Shown here: piece by piece, positions 43,317-52,392 of the stretch
Layout: the number at the start of each line of letters is the position of its first letter
Position numbering within the stretch: position 1 is the stretch's first letter
Assembly (NCBI RefSeq): GCF_000308815.1
Contig: NZ_BAFX01000054.1
Span: 1-56,619, forward strand
Length of the DNA stretch: 56,619 bases
Origin: Nocardia concava NBRC 100430
GTDB taxonomy: Bacteria > Actinomycetota > Actinomycetes > Mycobacteriales > Mycobacteriaceae
Direction of reading: 5' to 3'
Program-made: the position numbers and the translations under genes
Notes under the pieces: model-generated
What the model saw: only the letters and a program-made list of their open reading frames with translations
What the model was told of the DNA's origin: nothing
The model's database searches: none

Positions 43317-44293
43317 GCGAACGTGTACTACTGGGTCCGGTCGCGACCTGGTTCCCGGACCCGATCGCCGAGGTCGCGGCGCTGGCGGAACTGGCCGAAC
43401 TGCCCGCCAAACGCCGCGAACACGCGCTGGCCCTGGGCATCGACACGGTCCGCGTCGCCGACGGCATGACCGAGGTCGATCTGGCCGCCGAGGCGGCGCG
43501 CGCGGCGCTGGACGAGGCCGGTCTCGTGGCGGCCGACCTGGACGCGCTGATTCTGGTGACCGGCCGCGCGCCACAGTATCTGCTGGCTTCGGAGGCGACC
43601 CGGCTGCAGCACCGAATCGGCGCGGCCCGCGCGTTCACCACGGCGGCCGGGGACCTGGGGTGCGTATCCGTCTCCGCCGCACTGACTCTCGCCGCGGGCC
43701 TGGTGCGAGCGGACGCCCACTGCCGCAATGCGCTGGTGGTCACCGCCGCGAAGACGCCGACCCGCCATCGCTACCGCGCCCCCATGACGCTGCTCGGCGA
43801 CGGCGCCGCCGCGGTGCTGGTCACCACCTCGGGTCCGGGTCGCTGGGAGTTCGTCGACCAGATCGTGCGCAGCGAAGGCAAATACGCGGACCTGTTCCGC
43901 ATCGACTACCGCGATATCGGCTCCGGTGACTGGATCGAGGAGTGTTCCGACGAGTCCACCTACTCGTTTCGGCTCGCGGTCGAGAGCAAGAAGCGATTCG
44001 ACGCCATCATTCCGGAACTGCTGGGCCGCAATGGTGTTCACGCGGACGCGGTGGGGCAGGTCCTCATGCAGAACCTCTCGGCGGGCGCCTTCGCCTTCTG
44101 GGAGGAGGCCCTGGATCGTGTGGTGGACAAGGTCTGCCGGGTCAATCTCGCGGCCTACGGCCACCTGGGCTCGATGGACATGCTGGTCAATCTGGAGGCC
44201 GCCGCGCCCACTCGTACGCCCGGTGACCACGCGCTGCTGTTGAACAGCAGCCCGGTCGCCGCGTGGAGCGCCGGCCTGCTGCGGAGGGTGTGA
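43313..44293 (+). CDS. KASIII-like (FabH-type) acyltransferase with altered catalytic triad
   Basis: A 326-aa thiolase-fold protein of the 3-oxoacyl-ACP synthase III family. The nucleophile is kept as Cys117 in GDLGCVSVSAAL. By eye, the position of the catalytic His in the usual HQAN block reads VLMQNLSAG (His to Gln), and the catalytic Asn of the usual GNTS block is His in YGHLGSMDM. Such divergent KASIII enzymes make C-O or C-N bonds or condense glyceryl-ACP with a polyketide, as in tetronate pathways. Its placement between the dehydrogenase and FkbH genes suggests it acts on the ACP-bound C3 unit. The start overlaps upstream, and the stop forms TGATG with the next gene. Confidence 0.85.
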   Translation: MSERVLLGPVATWFPDPIAEVAALAELAELPAKRREHALALGIDTVRVADGMTEVDLAAEAARAALDEAGLVAADLDALILVTGRAPQYLLASEATRLQHRIGAARAFTTAAGDLGCVSVSAALTLAAGLVRADAHCRNALVVTAAKTPTRHRYRAPMTLLGDGAAAVLVTTSGPGRWEFVDQIVRSEGKYADLFRIDYRDIGSGDWIEECSDESTYSFRLAVESKKRFDAIIPELLGRNGVHADAVGQVLMQNLSAGAFAFWEEALDRVVDKVCRVNLAAYGHLGSMDMLVNLEAAAPTRTPGDHALLLNSSPVAAWSAGLLRRV

Positions 44294-45318
44294 TGGCGGC
44301 GATAGTGAAATGCCTGGTCTGGGACCTGGACGACACGGTATGGCCCGGCGTGGTGCTGGAATCGGACGGCGGTGCGCCGAAACCGGAAGTGCTGCGGACG
44401 CTTCGGGCGCTGGACGAGCGCGGCATCCTGCATGCCATCGCGAGCCGCGGCGAACCAGCGGCTGCCACAGCGCATTTGCGCGCGCACGGTATCGAGGACA
44501 TGTTCTCGGCCGTCGAGATCGGCTGGGGTCCCAAGTCGGAGGCGGTGCGCAGGATCGGCGAGGTGCTCGATATCGGCCGGGATGCCATCGCGTTCATCGA
44601 CAATGATCCCGTCGAACTGGCCGAGGTCGCCGCGGCCTACCCCGAGGTCCGGCGCTATCCGGCCGACCGGATCGCGGAACTGCCTGATCTTCCCGAATTC
44701 ACCCCGTCCGCAGTGACATTCGAGGCGAGCCGGCGCCGGTCGCTGTATCGCGCCGAGCGCGACCGCAAGGCGTCGGAGGCCGAATTCGACGGCTCCAACG
44801 CGGATTTCCTGGCCTCGCTGGGCCTGGTCATGACCGTCCGCGCGGCCACCGAGGCCGATCTGGTGCGCGCCCACGAGCTGACCGAGCGCACCCACCAGCT
44901 CAATACCACCGGCGTCACCTTCGATCTCGACGAGCTGCGGGCACTGTGCGCGTCCCCGCGGCACGAGGTGCTCATCGCCTCCCTGACCGACCGATTCGGC
45001 GGCTACGGCACCATCGGGCTGGCCGTGACCGAACGACGCGGCGAGGATGCGGTGCTGCTCCTGCTGCTCATGTCCTGCCGGGTCATGTCACGCGGCGTCG
45101 GCACGGCCCTCATCGCGGAGGTGGTCCATCGTGCCCAGGCGGCCGGGTTGCGCCCGGCGGCGGAATTCCTTGCCACACCGCTGAATCGGGTCATGCTGGT
45201 GACCCTGCGTTTTGCCGGGTTCGAGGTGGTCGAGCAGGACGGTGACCGCATCCTGCTCGCCTGCGGCGTGCCCGCCGAAAGCATCGGCGGCACCGGACAT
45301 GTCGAGGTCCTCCGATGA
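44293..45318 (+). CDS. FkbH-like HAD/GNAT protein, glyceryl-ACP synthase
   Basis: A 341-aa two-domain enzyme. Residues about 5-135 form a HAD phosphatase with the DxD motif in VWDLDDTVWPGVV (Asp11, Asp13) and the acidic FIDNDPVE. Residues about 175-330 form the GNAT-like half with ERTHQLNTTG and MSCRVMSRGVG, where Cys262 is the likely acyl-accepting cysteine. FkbH-type enzymes dephosphorylate 1,3-bisphosphoglycerate and load the glyceryl group on an ACP. Its presence with a free ACP and two dehydrogenases defines the extender-unit subcluster. It overlaps both neighbours. Confidence 0.92.
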   Translation: MAAIVKCLVWDLDDTVWPGVVLESDGGAPKPEVLRTLRALDERGILHAIASRGEPAAATAHLRAHGIEDMFSAVEIGWGPKSEAVRRIGEVLDIGRDAIAFIDNDPVELAEVAAAYPEVRRYPADRIAELPDLPEFTPSAVTFEASRRRSLYRAERDRKASEAEFDGSNADFLASLGLVMTVRAATEADLVRAHELTERTHQLNTTGVTFDLDELRALCASPRHEVLIASLTDRFGGYGTIGLAVTERRGEDAVLLLLLMSCRVMSRGVGTALIAEVVHRAQAAGLRPAAEFLATPLNRVMLVTLRFAGFEVVEQDGDRILLACGVPAESIGGTGHVEVLR

Positions 45319-47180
45319 GCGTGGATCTGCTCGACGGCCTGCACCGCCAGTTCGAGCGAGTGCCCGATCGGCTCGCGATCGTGGTGGGGGAGCGCTCGCT
45401 CACCTATCGCGAACTCGACACCGAGACAGCGGCTCTCGCCCGGCGACTGCTCGCCGCCGGGGTGCGGCCCGGGCAGACGGTCGTCATTTACCAGCAGCAG
45501 AACCTGGGCACCGTGGTCGGCATGATCGCGGCCCTGCGCGCGGCCGCGGCCTGGTGCGTCATCGAACCCGGCCACGGCGGTGAATCCACGCTCGGCGAGG
45601 TGCTGCGGGCGCTGGACTGCGGCGCGGTGATCATCGACGGCTGCGATCCGCTCACCCCGGGCGATGCGGCGGCCGCGCTGTCGGACGCGGCGAACGGTCC
45701 GGCGGTGATCGACACCGCGGCACAGGCGGATTCATCGGAGACAGCGCTGCCCGGTCCGCCGCCGCGCCGAGCGCCCGCCTATGCCATCACCACGTCCGGC
45801 TCCACCGGTGTGCCGAAAGTGGTGGTGGTGTCCCGCGCCAACCTCGCCGCCCGGATCGGCTCCCGCGACGATTCACCCGCCGACGGCGAGCTGGTCACCT
45901 TCTCGGCCATGCGGCTGATCTGGGACGGTTCCCTGCTGGGCGTGGTCTGGCCGCTCGCGGTCGGCGGCACCGGCGTGTACCCCGATGCCCGGATGGCGCG
46001 CGATGTCGATGCCGTCACCGAACTCGCTCGCAGCCGGGGTGTTTCGCATTTCATCGCGACGCCGTCGTTCTACCGGCCCGCGCTGTCGCGGCTGGCGCAG
46101 CCCTGGCCGCGGCTGCGGACGGTGATCCTGATGGGTGAGGCGGTCCCGCCGCACCTGGTGGACGTGCACCGCGCGACGCTGCCCGCGGTGGCGCTGCACA
46201 ACGAGTACGGTCCCACCGAGGCGACGATCACCTGCATCGGCCCGTACGTCGCGGAGATGCCGAGACCGATTGTCCCGATGGGAAAACCGGCTGCGGGCAC
46301 CACCGCTCATCTCCTCGACGACAAGCTGCGTCCGGTGGAGTCCGGCACTCGCGGCGACCTCTACCTCGGCGGCGGACAGATCGCCGACGGCTACGCGGCT
46401 CGTCCCGCACTGACCGCGACGCGATTCGTGGCCGACCCGTTCGCCACCGAACCCGGTGCGCGCATGTACCTCACCGGCGACCTCGCCGTGGCCGACGCCG
46501 GCGGCGACCTCGAATTCCACGGTCGCGCCGACACTCAGGTGAAGGTCCGCGGTGTGCGGATCGAGCGCGGTGCGGTGGAGTCGGTGCTGGAACGCCATCC
46601 CGCCGTACGAGAGGCGGCCGTCCTTCCGGTCACCGATGCCGACGACTCGGTATACCTGGCCGCCTTCTGGGCGCCGCTGGACGATACGGCCGCCTCGCCG
46701 GCATCGAGCGCGCTGGCCGGACACTGCGCCGAACACCTCGTCCCGGAGGCGGTTCCGGCCCGCTTCGTTCTCGTCGACGCCCTGCCCATCACCCCGGGCA
46801 GCGGCAAGCTCGACGAGGCCGCGTTGCGCGCGCTGCTTGCCGAACCCGGTGTCGCGCGGTCGGTGTCGCGCGAGGGCTGGACCGAGACCGAGCGCGACCT
46901 CGGTGAGATCTGGTCGGCGGTGCTGCTGCACGACGAATTCGAGCGCACCGACCGCTTTCTCGACGTGGGCGGGAACTCCAATCGCCTGGTGGCCCTGCAC
47001 ATGCGGCTGGAGGCGCGCTGGCCCGGCGCGATCTCGGTGGGTCTGCTGTTCGATCTGGACACCGTCGCCGCGCAGGCGAACGCCCTGCTCTCGCAACCGG
47101 CTCTGCCCACGGATCCGACCCGGCCCGCCGATCCGGCACAGTCCGCCGCGGCGGACGTCCCCATGGCATTCGAGGTGTGA
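45315..47180 (+). CDS. NRPS protein, adenylation-carrier (A-PCP)
   Basis: A 621-aa protein that activates and tethers an amino or related acid. Adenylation core motifs are TTSGSTGVPK (A3), LIWDGSLLGV (A4; Asp204 matches the amino-group-binding Asp235 of GrsA), NEYGPTEATI (A5), YLTGDLAV (A7), VRIERGAVES (A8, an unusual Arg) and LPITPGSGKLDEAAL (A10 Lys). The carrier site is DVGGNS (Ser555). There is no condensation domain, so it probably supplies the starter. The specificity pocket read by eye (D-G-L-I-I-M-E-I-T) matches no code I know. A Pro-rich tail of about 20 residues ends the protein, which could be a docking element. Confidence 0.93.
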   Translation: MSVDLLDGLHRQFERVPDRLAIVVGERSLTYRELDTETAALARRLLAAGVRPGQTVVIYQQQNLGTVVGMIAALRAAAAWCVIEPGHGGESTLGEVLRALDCGAVIIDGCDPLTPGDAAAALSDAANGPAVIDTAAQADSSETALPGPPPRRAPAYAITTSGSTGVPKVVVVSRANLAARIGSRDDSPADGELVTFSAMRLIWDGSLLGVVWPLAVGGTGVYPDARMARDVDAVTELARSRGVSHFIATPSFYRPALSRLAQPWPRLRTVILMGEAVPPHLVDVHRATLPAVALHNEYGPTEATITCIGPYVAEMPRPIVPMGKPAAGTTAHLLDDKLRPVESGTRGDLYLGGGQIADGYAARPALTATRFVADPFATEPGARMYLTGDLAVADAGGDLEFHGRADTQVKVRGVRIERGAVESVLERHPAVREAAVLPVTDADDSVYLAAFWAPLDDTAASPASSALAGHCAEHLVPEAVPARFVLVDALPITPGSGKLDEAALRALLAEPGVARSVSREGWTETERDLGEIWSAVLLHDEFERTDRFLDVGGNSNRLVALHMRLEARWPGAISVGLLFDLDTVAAQANALLSQPALPTDPTRPADPAQSAAADVPMAFEV

Positions 47181-50100
47181 AGGACATCGTGACCGAACCT
47201 GCTCTACGCGACGACGATATCGCCGTCATCGGCATCGGCGCACGCTTCCCGGACGCGGCGAACCTGGCCGAGTTCCGCGAGAACCTCGCGGCCGGAAGGG
47301 ATTCCATCGGGCCCATGCCCGAGTCGCGGGCCGTGGCGACCGGCCTGGACCGCCGCGTCCGCTACCTGCCCATGGGGCATCTCACCGATATCCACACCTT
47401 CGACTACGCATTCTTCGGACTGTCCAAACGCGAAGCGTCCCTGATGGATCCGCAGCAGCGCATCGCGCTCGAACTCGCGCACCGGGCGATCGAGGACGCC
47501 GGATACGCACCCGCCACCCTGCGCGCGGCCACCACCGCGGTGGTGTTCAGCGCACCGCTGCCCAGCTACCACGCCATGGCCGTCGACCCCGGGCCCCTCG
47601 CCATGCTGGGCACGCTGCCCTTCGGCGTCCCCGCGCGCATCGCGCACCTGCTCGGTTTCGACGGCCCCTGCTATGCGGTCGACAGCGGCTGCAATGCCTC
47701 CCTCATCGCCGTCCACCACGCCTGCCGCGAATTGCGGGACGGCGACGCCGATTACGCGCTCGCGGGCGGCGTCAGTGTCCGATCCCACGGCGCTCCGGAC
47801 TGGGCCGCGCACACCATGACCGAGATCGGTTCACCCGGCAGCCAGGTCCGCGCCTTCGACGCCGACGCCGACGGCACGGTGCCCGGCGAGGGCGGGGCGG
47901 CGCTGCTGCTGACCACCCTCGCGCGCGCCCGCGCCGACCGCGCGCCGATCCACGCGGTCATCCGGGGCAGCGCCGTGCTGCACAACGGGCATGCCGCGGT
48001 CACCATCAGCACCCCGAGCGCGGCCGCGCAGGCCCGCGTCATCGCGCGCGCCTGGCGCAAGGCGGGCGTCGAACCGCGTGCTGCCGGATATCTCGAGGCT
48101 CACGGCTCGGCCACCCGGCTCGGTGATGCCGTCGAACTGGAGGGCCTGCGCGCCGCCTTCGCCGATCGCGCGAGCACGCTCCCGATCGGCTCGGTGAAGA
48201 CCAATATCGGGCACCTCGATCACGCGGCCGGCGTGGCCGGTCTGGTGAAGGCGATCCTGTCGGTCGCCGACGGGCAACTGTTCCCCTCACTCCATTTCGA
48301 CCGTCCCACCGGCGATCTCGACCTGGCGGCGGCCAAGCTCGAGGTGATCGTCCGGCCCAGACCGTGGCCCGGCGCGGGGCCGCGCCTGGCCGGTGTGAGC
48401 TCCTACAGCCTCGGCGGCGCCAATGCCCACTGCGTCGTGCAGCAGGCCCCGGCGGCGTCTCCGCGGCCGGAGGCGGATGCGGGTGAAGCCGGTCGAATGC
48501 CGCGGCTCATCGGGGTTTCGGCACGGACACCGGCCGCGCTCGCGGAGCTGTGCGGCGCGCTGGCGGAGGCCGTGCGCGAGGACGCGACCGATCTCACGGA
48601 CGTGGCGTACACACTGGGCGTAGGCCGCGCGCACTTCGGCCACCGCGTCGCGGTATGTGCCGGCAGCACAGCGGAGTTGGCGAAGCTGCTCGAAACACGC
48701 TGCAGCGCCGTCGATCCGGATGGCGCACCGCCGGTGCCGCCGCGCGTGGCGTTGTTGCTCTCGCCGGGCGCCCTCCCCGCCGGACTTAGCGGTTCCGAAC
48801 TGCCCGAACAGTTGCCCGCGAACGGAGAGGTCGCCGAGGTGCTGGCGGCGCAGCTCGCCGCACACGATCGGCTGTACGCCGGTGGGATTCGGTTCGCCGC
48901 GGTGCTCAGCGGGGGAGCGTCGAAGTTCGCGGCCCGCTATCTGCTCGGCGCACGGGAGCCGGTCGAGGCGGGCGAACTGGCCGCGGCCGCGCAGACACCC
49001 GCGGTGGACCGGTCGCGGCTGCTCGCGGCGGCGGAAGCGCTGTTGCGGGATGGTCCGGTGGTCTTCGTCGATCCCAGTCCGGATGGTGTGCTCGGACGCC
49101 ACCTCGCCGCGGATCTCGCGGGACACGCGGCGGCGGAAATCCTCTTCGGTACCACCGATTCCGCAGCGGTACTCGGCATTCTGGGCCGACTCTACGAGCG
49201 TGGCCTGGAGTTGGACTGGGCGCGGGTGCACGACGGCGACGGTCGCAGGACGCGACTGCCCGGGCATCCGCTGCACGGCACCCGCTGCTGGGTCGATCTG
49301 CCCCATGCGGCGCAGCAGCCCGCGATCACCACCGAGGCGGTCGAGCCCGTCACCGCACCCGAGCATCCGGTCTCGGACGCGACCGAATGGCTGCGTCGTG
49401 TCCTGCGCGAACTGCTGCACGCCGAGACCGAAATCGGCCCGGATGACGACTATTTCGACGTCGGCGGCAACTCGATCATCGCGGTGCAGCTGGTCGAGCG
49501 GGTGGAGGAGGCCTTCGGTTTCCGGCCGAAACTGCTCGACGTGTACGAGCGGCCCAAGGTGGCCGAATTCGCCGACCTGCTGCGGGACCGAGCCCGCCCG
49601 GCACGCGAGGCGCGGCAGGCCTTGCCCGGCCTGCCCGCCATCACCCGTACCGATGAGCTGGTCATGTCGCCCGGGCAGGAACGAATGTGGTTCCACCATC
49701 AGCTGGTCCCCGACACGACGCTCTACAACTATCCGGTCGTCAACGTGCTGCGCGGACCGGTCGACGTGGATGCGGTCAAGGGCACGTTCGAGGATTTCGC
49801 GGAGCGGCACGAACCGCTGCGCTACAACCTCGTCGAGGTCGACGGCATGCCGGTGGTGCGCGTGCGTCCGGCCCTCGGTGAATTCTTCCGAATGGTCGAT
49901 GCCTCGGATGCCGCCGATCCGGTCGCCGTGGCGCGCGGCCTGATCCGGGCGGCCGCCGTCCGGCCCTTCGATCTGGGCCGCGATCCCCTGGTGCGGGTGC
50001 TGCTGGTCAAGCTGACCCCGGATATGCATGTGCTGCAGGTGGTGTGTCATCACTGCGTCACCGACGGTCAGACGCCGGGAATCCTGGCCCGCGAGATCCC

Positions 50101-51550
50101 CGTGCTCTATGCCGCCCGGCAGGAGGGCCGCACCGCCGAGCTGGAACCGCTGCCGATCCGGTATCGGGACTACGCGCGCTGGCACCGCGACCTGCTCGAC
50201 TCGGGCGTACTCGACCATGAGCTCGACTACTGGAGGCACCTGCTGGCCGACGCGCCGAAACTGCGGCTGCCCACCGATTTCCCGCGTCCGGCGCGCAAGA
50301 CGTTCGCCGGTGAGCTGGAGCCGTTCCCGGTGTCGGCGGCGCTGCTGGCCGCGGCCCGCGCGGTCGCGAAGCGGGAGTCGGTGTCGCTGTTCGTGGTGCT
50401 GCTGTCGGCCTTCTATCTGCTGCTGGCCCGGCGCAGCGGGCAGCGGGACCTGATCATCGGCACCCCGACCACCGGCCGCACCCGCCGCGAGCTGGAAGGT
50501 CTCATCGGCTTCTTCAACAGCACCGTGGCCCTGCGCGCCAACCTGTCCGGTCCCGCGACCCTGGCCGATCTGCTCGAGCGGGTGCGCGGAATCGTGCTGG
50601 GCGCGTTGGAGAATCAGGAGATCCCATTCGAACGGGTGGTCAATGCCCTCGACGATCAGCGCGACCTGTCGCGCACCCCGATCTTCGACGTGCTCTACGT
50701 CCACCAGGATCTCGCCGGCGCCGGAGCGGTCAACCCGTTCGGCGGCGGGGACCTGGAGTTCTTCGACGCCGACCACTCCGTCCACAATGCCTTCGGCGGA
50801 TTGCCGCCCGGCACAGCGAAATTCGATCTCAGCCTGATCACCTACGATCGCAGCGACGACCACGACATGCTGGCCTGCTTCGAGTACAGCACCGAACTGT
50901 TCACGCAGCGCACCGCGGCGGGGATCGCGGCGACGTATCTGGAGATCCTCACCGAGGTCGTGGAGTCGAGCCCGGATCGGTCGATCGACGAACTGCTGTC
51001 CCCCGAACCGTCGGCCGTCGCGGCAGTGTCCGCGGAAGATGCCGTGGCGCTGGATATTCCGACCGACCGCCCGCGTGGCAGCGGATCGGCCCGGTACACA
51101 CACGCGGCAGTGGGTGCGCGCCTGGACACCGTCCCGAGTGATGCGGACCTGCTGGCGGCCTGGGCCGCGCTGCTGAGCTGGTACTCGGGTTCGGATGAGG
51201 TGGTGATCGGCTCGGCGCGCGGCGTCGCCCGAATGGATTTCGCCGATGAGCCCACCGGGACCGAGCTGCTGGACCGAGCCGTCGTGACGTCGGCCGCGCC
51301 GGGGACGGTCCCCTCCGTCATCTGGTTCGGTGACATGCCGCCGGACACCGCGGAACTGGGGCTGGGCCGGACGCCCGGCGATCACGCGGTCCTGCAATTG
51401 ATCTATGCCACCGAACTTTTCGACGATTCCACCGCGCAGCAGATGCTCACGGATCTGACCCGGCTGCTGCGCGGCCTGCTGGAGACGCCGAACGAACCCG
51501 TGTCGGAGTTGGCGATGCGCGCCATCGCGGAAGCGGAGGTGACCCGATGA
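47177..51550 (+). CDS. Hybrid PKS-NRPS: KS, degenerate AT, carrier, condensation, truncated C-like tail
   Basis: A 1457-aa megasynthase. KS (residues about 12-425) has Cys172 in VDSGCNASL and catalytic His309 (EAHG) and His346 (TNIGH), so it looks active. Residues about 440-710 are a KS-AT linker and a shrunken AT: where GHSxGE should be, the sequence reads VLSGGASKF, with no serine nucleophile, and much of the domain is deleted, but the post-AT linker remains. A carrier follows (DVGGNS, Ser766), then a complete condensation domain (about 826-1275) with HHCVTDG (His958-His959, Asp963). Residues about 1290-1450 resemble pieces of a second C domain lacking the active-site half. The extender unit must be loaded in trans. 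Confidence 0.93.
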   Translation: MKDIVTEPALRDDDIAVIGIGARFPDAANLAEFRENLAAGRDSIGPMPESRAVATGLDRRVRYLPMGHLTDIHTFDYAFFGLSKREASLMDPQQRIALELAHRAIEDAGYAPATLRAATTAVVFSAPLPSYHAMAVDPGPLAMLGTLPFGVPARIAHLLGFDGPCYAVDSGCNASLIAVHHACRELRDGDADYALAGGVSVRSHGAPDWAAHTMTEIGSPGSQVRAFDADADGTVPGEGGAALLLTTLARARADRAPIHAVIRGSAVLHNGHAAVTISTPSAAAQARVIARAWRKAGVEPRAAGYLEAHGSATRLGDAVELEGLRAAFADRASTLPIGSVKTNIGHLDHAAGVAGLVKAILSVADGQLFPSLHFDRPTGDLDLAAAKLEVIVRPRPWPGAGPRLAGVSSYSLGGANAHCVVQQAPAASPRPEADAGEAGRMPRLIGVSARTPAALAELCGALAEAVREDATDLTDVAYTLGVGRAHFGHRVAVCAGSTAELAKLLETRCSAVDPDGAPPVPPRVALLLSPGALPAGLSGSELPEQLPANGEVAEVLAAQLAAHDRLYAGGIRFAAVLSGGASKFAARYLLGAREPVEAGELAAAAQTPAVDRSRLLAAAEALLRDGPVVFVDPSPDGVLGRHLAADLAGHAAAEILFGTTDSAAVLGILGRLYERGLELDWARVHDGDGRRTRLPGHPLHGTRCWVDLPHAAQQPAITTEAVEPVTAPEHPVSDATEWLRRVLRELLHAETEIGPDDDYFDVGGNSIIAVQLVERVEEAFGFRPKLLDVYERPKVAEFADLLRDRARPAREARQALPGLPAITRTDELVMSPGQERMWFHHQLVPDTTLYNYPVVNVLRGPVDVDAVKGTFEDFAERHEPLRYNLVEVDGMPVVRVRPALGEFFRMVDASDAADPVAVARGLIRAAAVRPFDLGRDPLVRVLLVKLTPDMHVLQVVCHHCVTDGQTPGILAREIPVLYAARQEGRTAELEPLPIRYRDYARWHRDLLDSGVLDHELDYWRHLLADAPKLRLPTDFPRPARKTFAGELEPFPVSAALLAAARAVAKRESVSLFVVLLSAFYLLLARRSGQRDLIIGTPTTGRTRRELEGLIGFFNSTVALRANLSGPATLADLLERVRGIVLGALENQEIPFERVVNALDDQRDLSRTPIFDVLYVHQDLAGAGAVNPFGGGDLEFFDADHSVHNAFGGLPPGTAKFDLSLITYDRSDDHDMLACFEYSTELFTQRTAAGIAATYLEILTEVVESSPDRSIDELLSPEPSAVAAVSAEDAVALDIPTDRPRGSGSARYTHAAVGARLDTVPSDADLLAAWAALLSWYSGSDEVVIGSARGVARMDFADEPTGTELLDRAVVTSAAPGTVPSVIWFGDMPPDTAELGLGRTPGDHAVLQLIYATELFDDSTAQQMLTDLTRLLRGLLETPNEPVSELAMRAIAEAEVTR

Positions 51551-52392
51551 CCGGAGTCGTAGCGGTGATCGGTGCGGGCACCATGGGCGCGGGCATCGCA
51601 CAGTGCCTCGCGCAGGCCGGATGCGATGTCATTGTGGTCGAACCGGATCCGGCCGCCGTGGACCGCGCGCGTCGCGGACTGAACGAGGCGGTCCGGCTGG
51701 CGCTGCTGCTGGGCCGCGGCGACCGGCGCACGGCCCTGGAGGCCGCCCGCCGGGTGCGCTGGACCGACCGCATCGACGATCTCGCGGAGGTGGGGTTCGT
51801 CATCGAGTGCGCGGTCGAGCGGATCGAGTTGAAGGAGCGGCTCTTCGCCGAACTCGATCGCGTCTGCCCGCCCGAGGCCGTGCTCGCCTCCGCGACCTCG
51901 GCCATCCCCATCGCCCGGCTGGCCGCCGCGACGGGCCGTCCCGACCGCGTGCTCGGCCTGCACTTCATGAACCCGGCCCCGCTCACCGACACGGTGGAAG
52001 TCGTTCGCGGAGAACAGACTTCGGACGAAACCATGGCCCGTGCCACCGACCTGCTCGCCGCCCTCGGCAAGGAAGCCCTGATCGTCGGCGACCGTCCCGG
52101 CTTCGTCATCAACCGCCTGCTCATGCTGAGCATCGCGCAGGCCGCCGCCACCCTCGACGCCGGCACGGACGCCGCCACGGTGGACGCCCTGTTCGAACGT
52201 TGCCTCGGCCATCGCATGGGACCGTTGCGCACCGCCGATCTGATCGGCCTGGACAACGTCGCCGACACCATCGAGGTGTTGCGCCGCGAGACCGGCGAGG
52301 ACCACTACCGCATTCCGCCCGCCCTCGCGACGCTCGTCGCCGCGGGCCATTTCGGTCGCAAGACCGGACAGGGATTTCATGACTATCGTTGA
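51547..52392 (+). CDS. 3-hydroxyacyl-CoA dehydrogenase-like enzyme (FkbK-like)
   Basis: A 281-aa NAD-dependent dehydrogenase. The Rossmann motif is VIGAGTMGAGIAQ with VVEPD at the end of the second strand, followed by VIECAVERIELKE. The catalytic-His block GLHFMNPAPLTDTVEVV and the C-terminal helical domain (RPGFVINRLLMLSI) match the family. In FkbK-type pathways it oxidises the primary alcohol of ACP-bound glycerate toward hydroxymalonate, with the FkbI-type partner. It is inserted between two megasynthase genes and overlaps both: 4 nt upstream and 14 nt downstream. Confidence 0.92.
   Translation: MTGVVAVIGAGTMGAGIAQCLAQAGCDVIVVEPDPAAVDRARRGLNEAVRLALLLGRGDRRTALEAARRVRWTDRIDDLAEVGFVIECAVERIELKERLFAELDRVCPPEAVLASATSAIPIARLAAATGRPDRVLGLHFMNPAPLTDTVEVVRGEQTSDETMARATDLLAALGKEALIVGDRPGFVINRLLMLSIAQAAATLDAGTDAATVDALFERCLGHRMGPLRTADLIGLDNVADTIEVLRRETGEDHYRIPPALATLVAAGHFGRKTGQGFHDYR

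Noticed and set aside
43313..45318. Plain tetronate biosynthesis cassette
   Set aside because: FkbH, ACP and KASIII fit, but the two dehydrogenases and NRPS context fit a hydroxymalonyl unit better; kept only as an alternative.
48287..51601. An 1104-codon open frame antisense to the KS-C megasynthase
   Set aside because: It mirrors the third-position GC bias of the sense gene; the translation is rich in Arg, Gly, His and Gln and has no domain, while the sense strand carries KS, carrier and C motifs.
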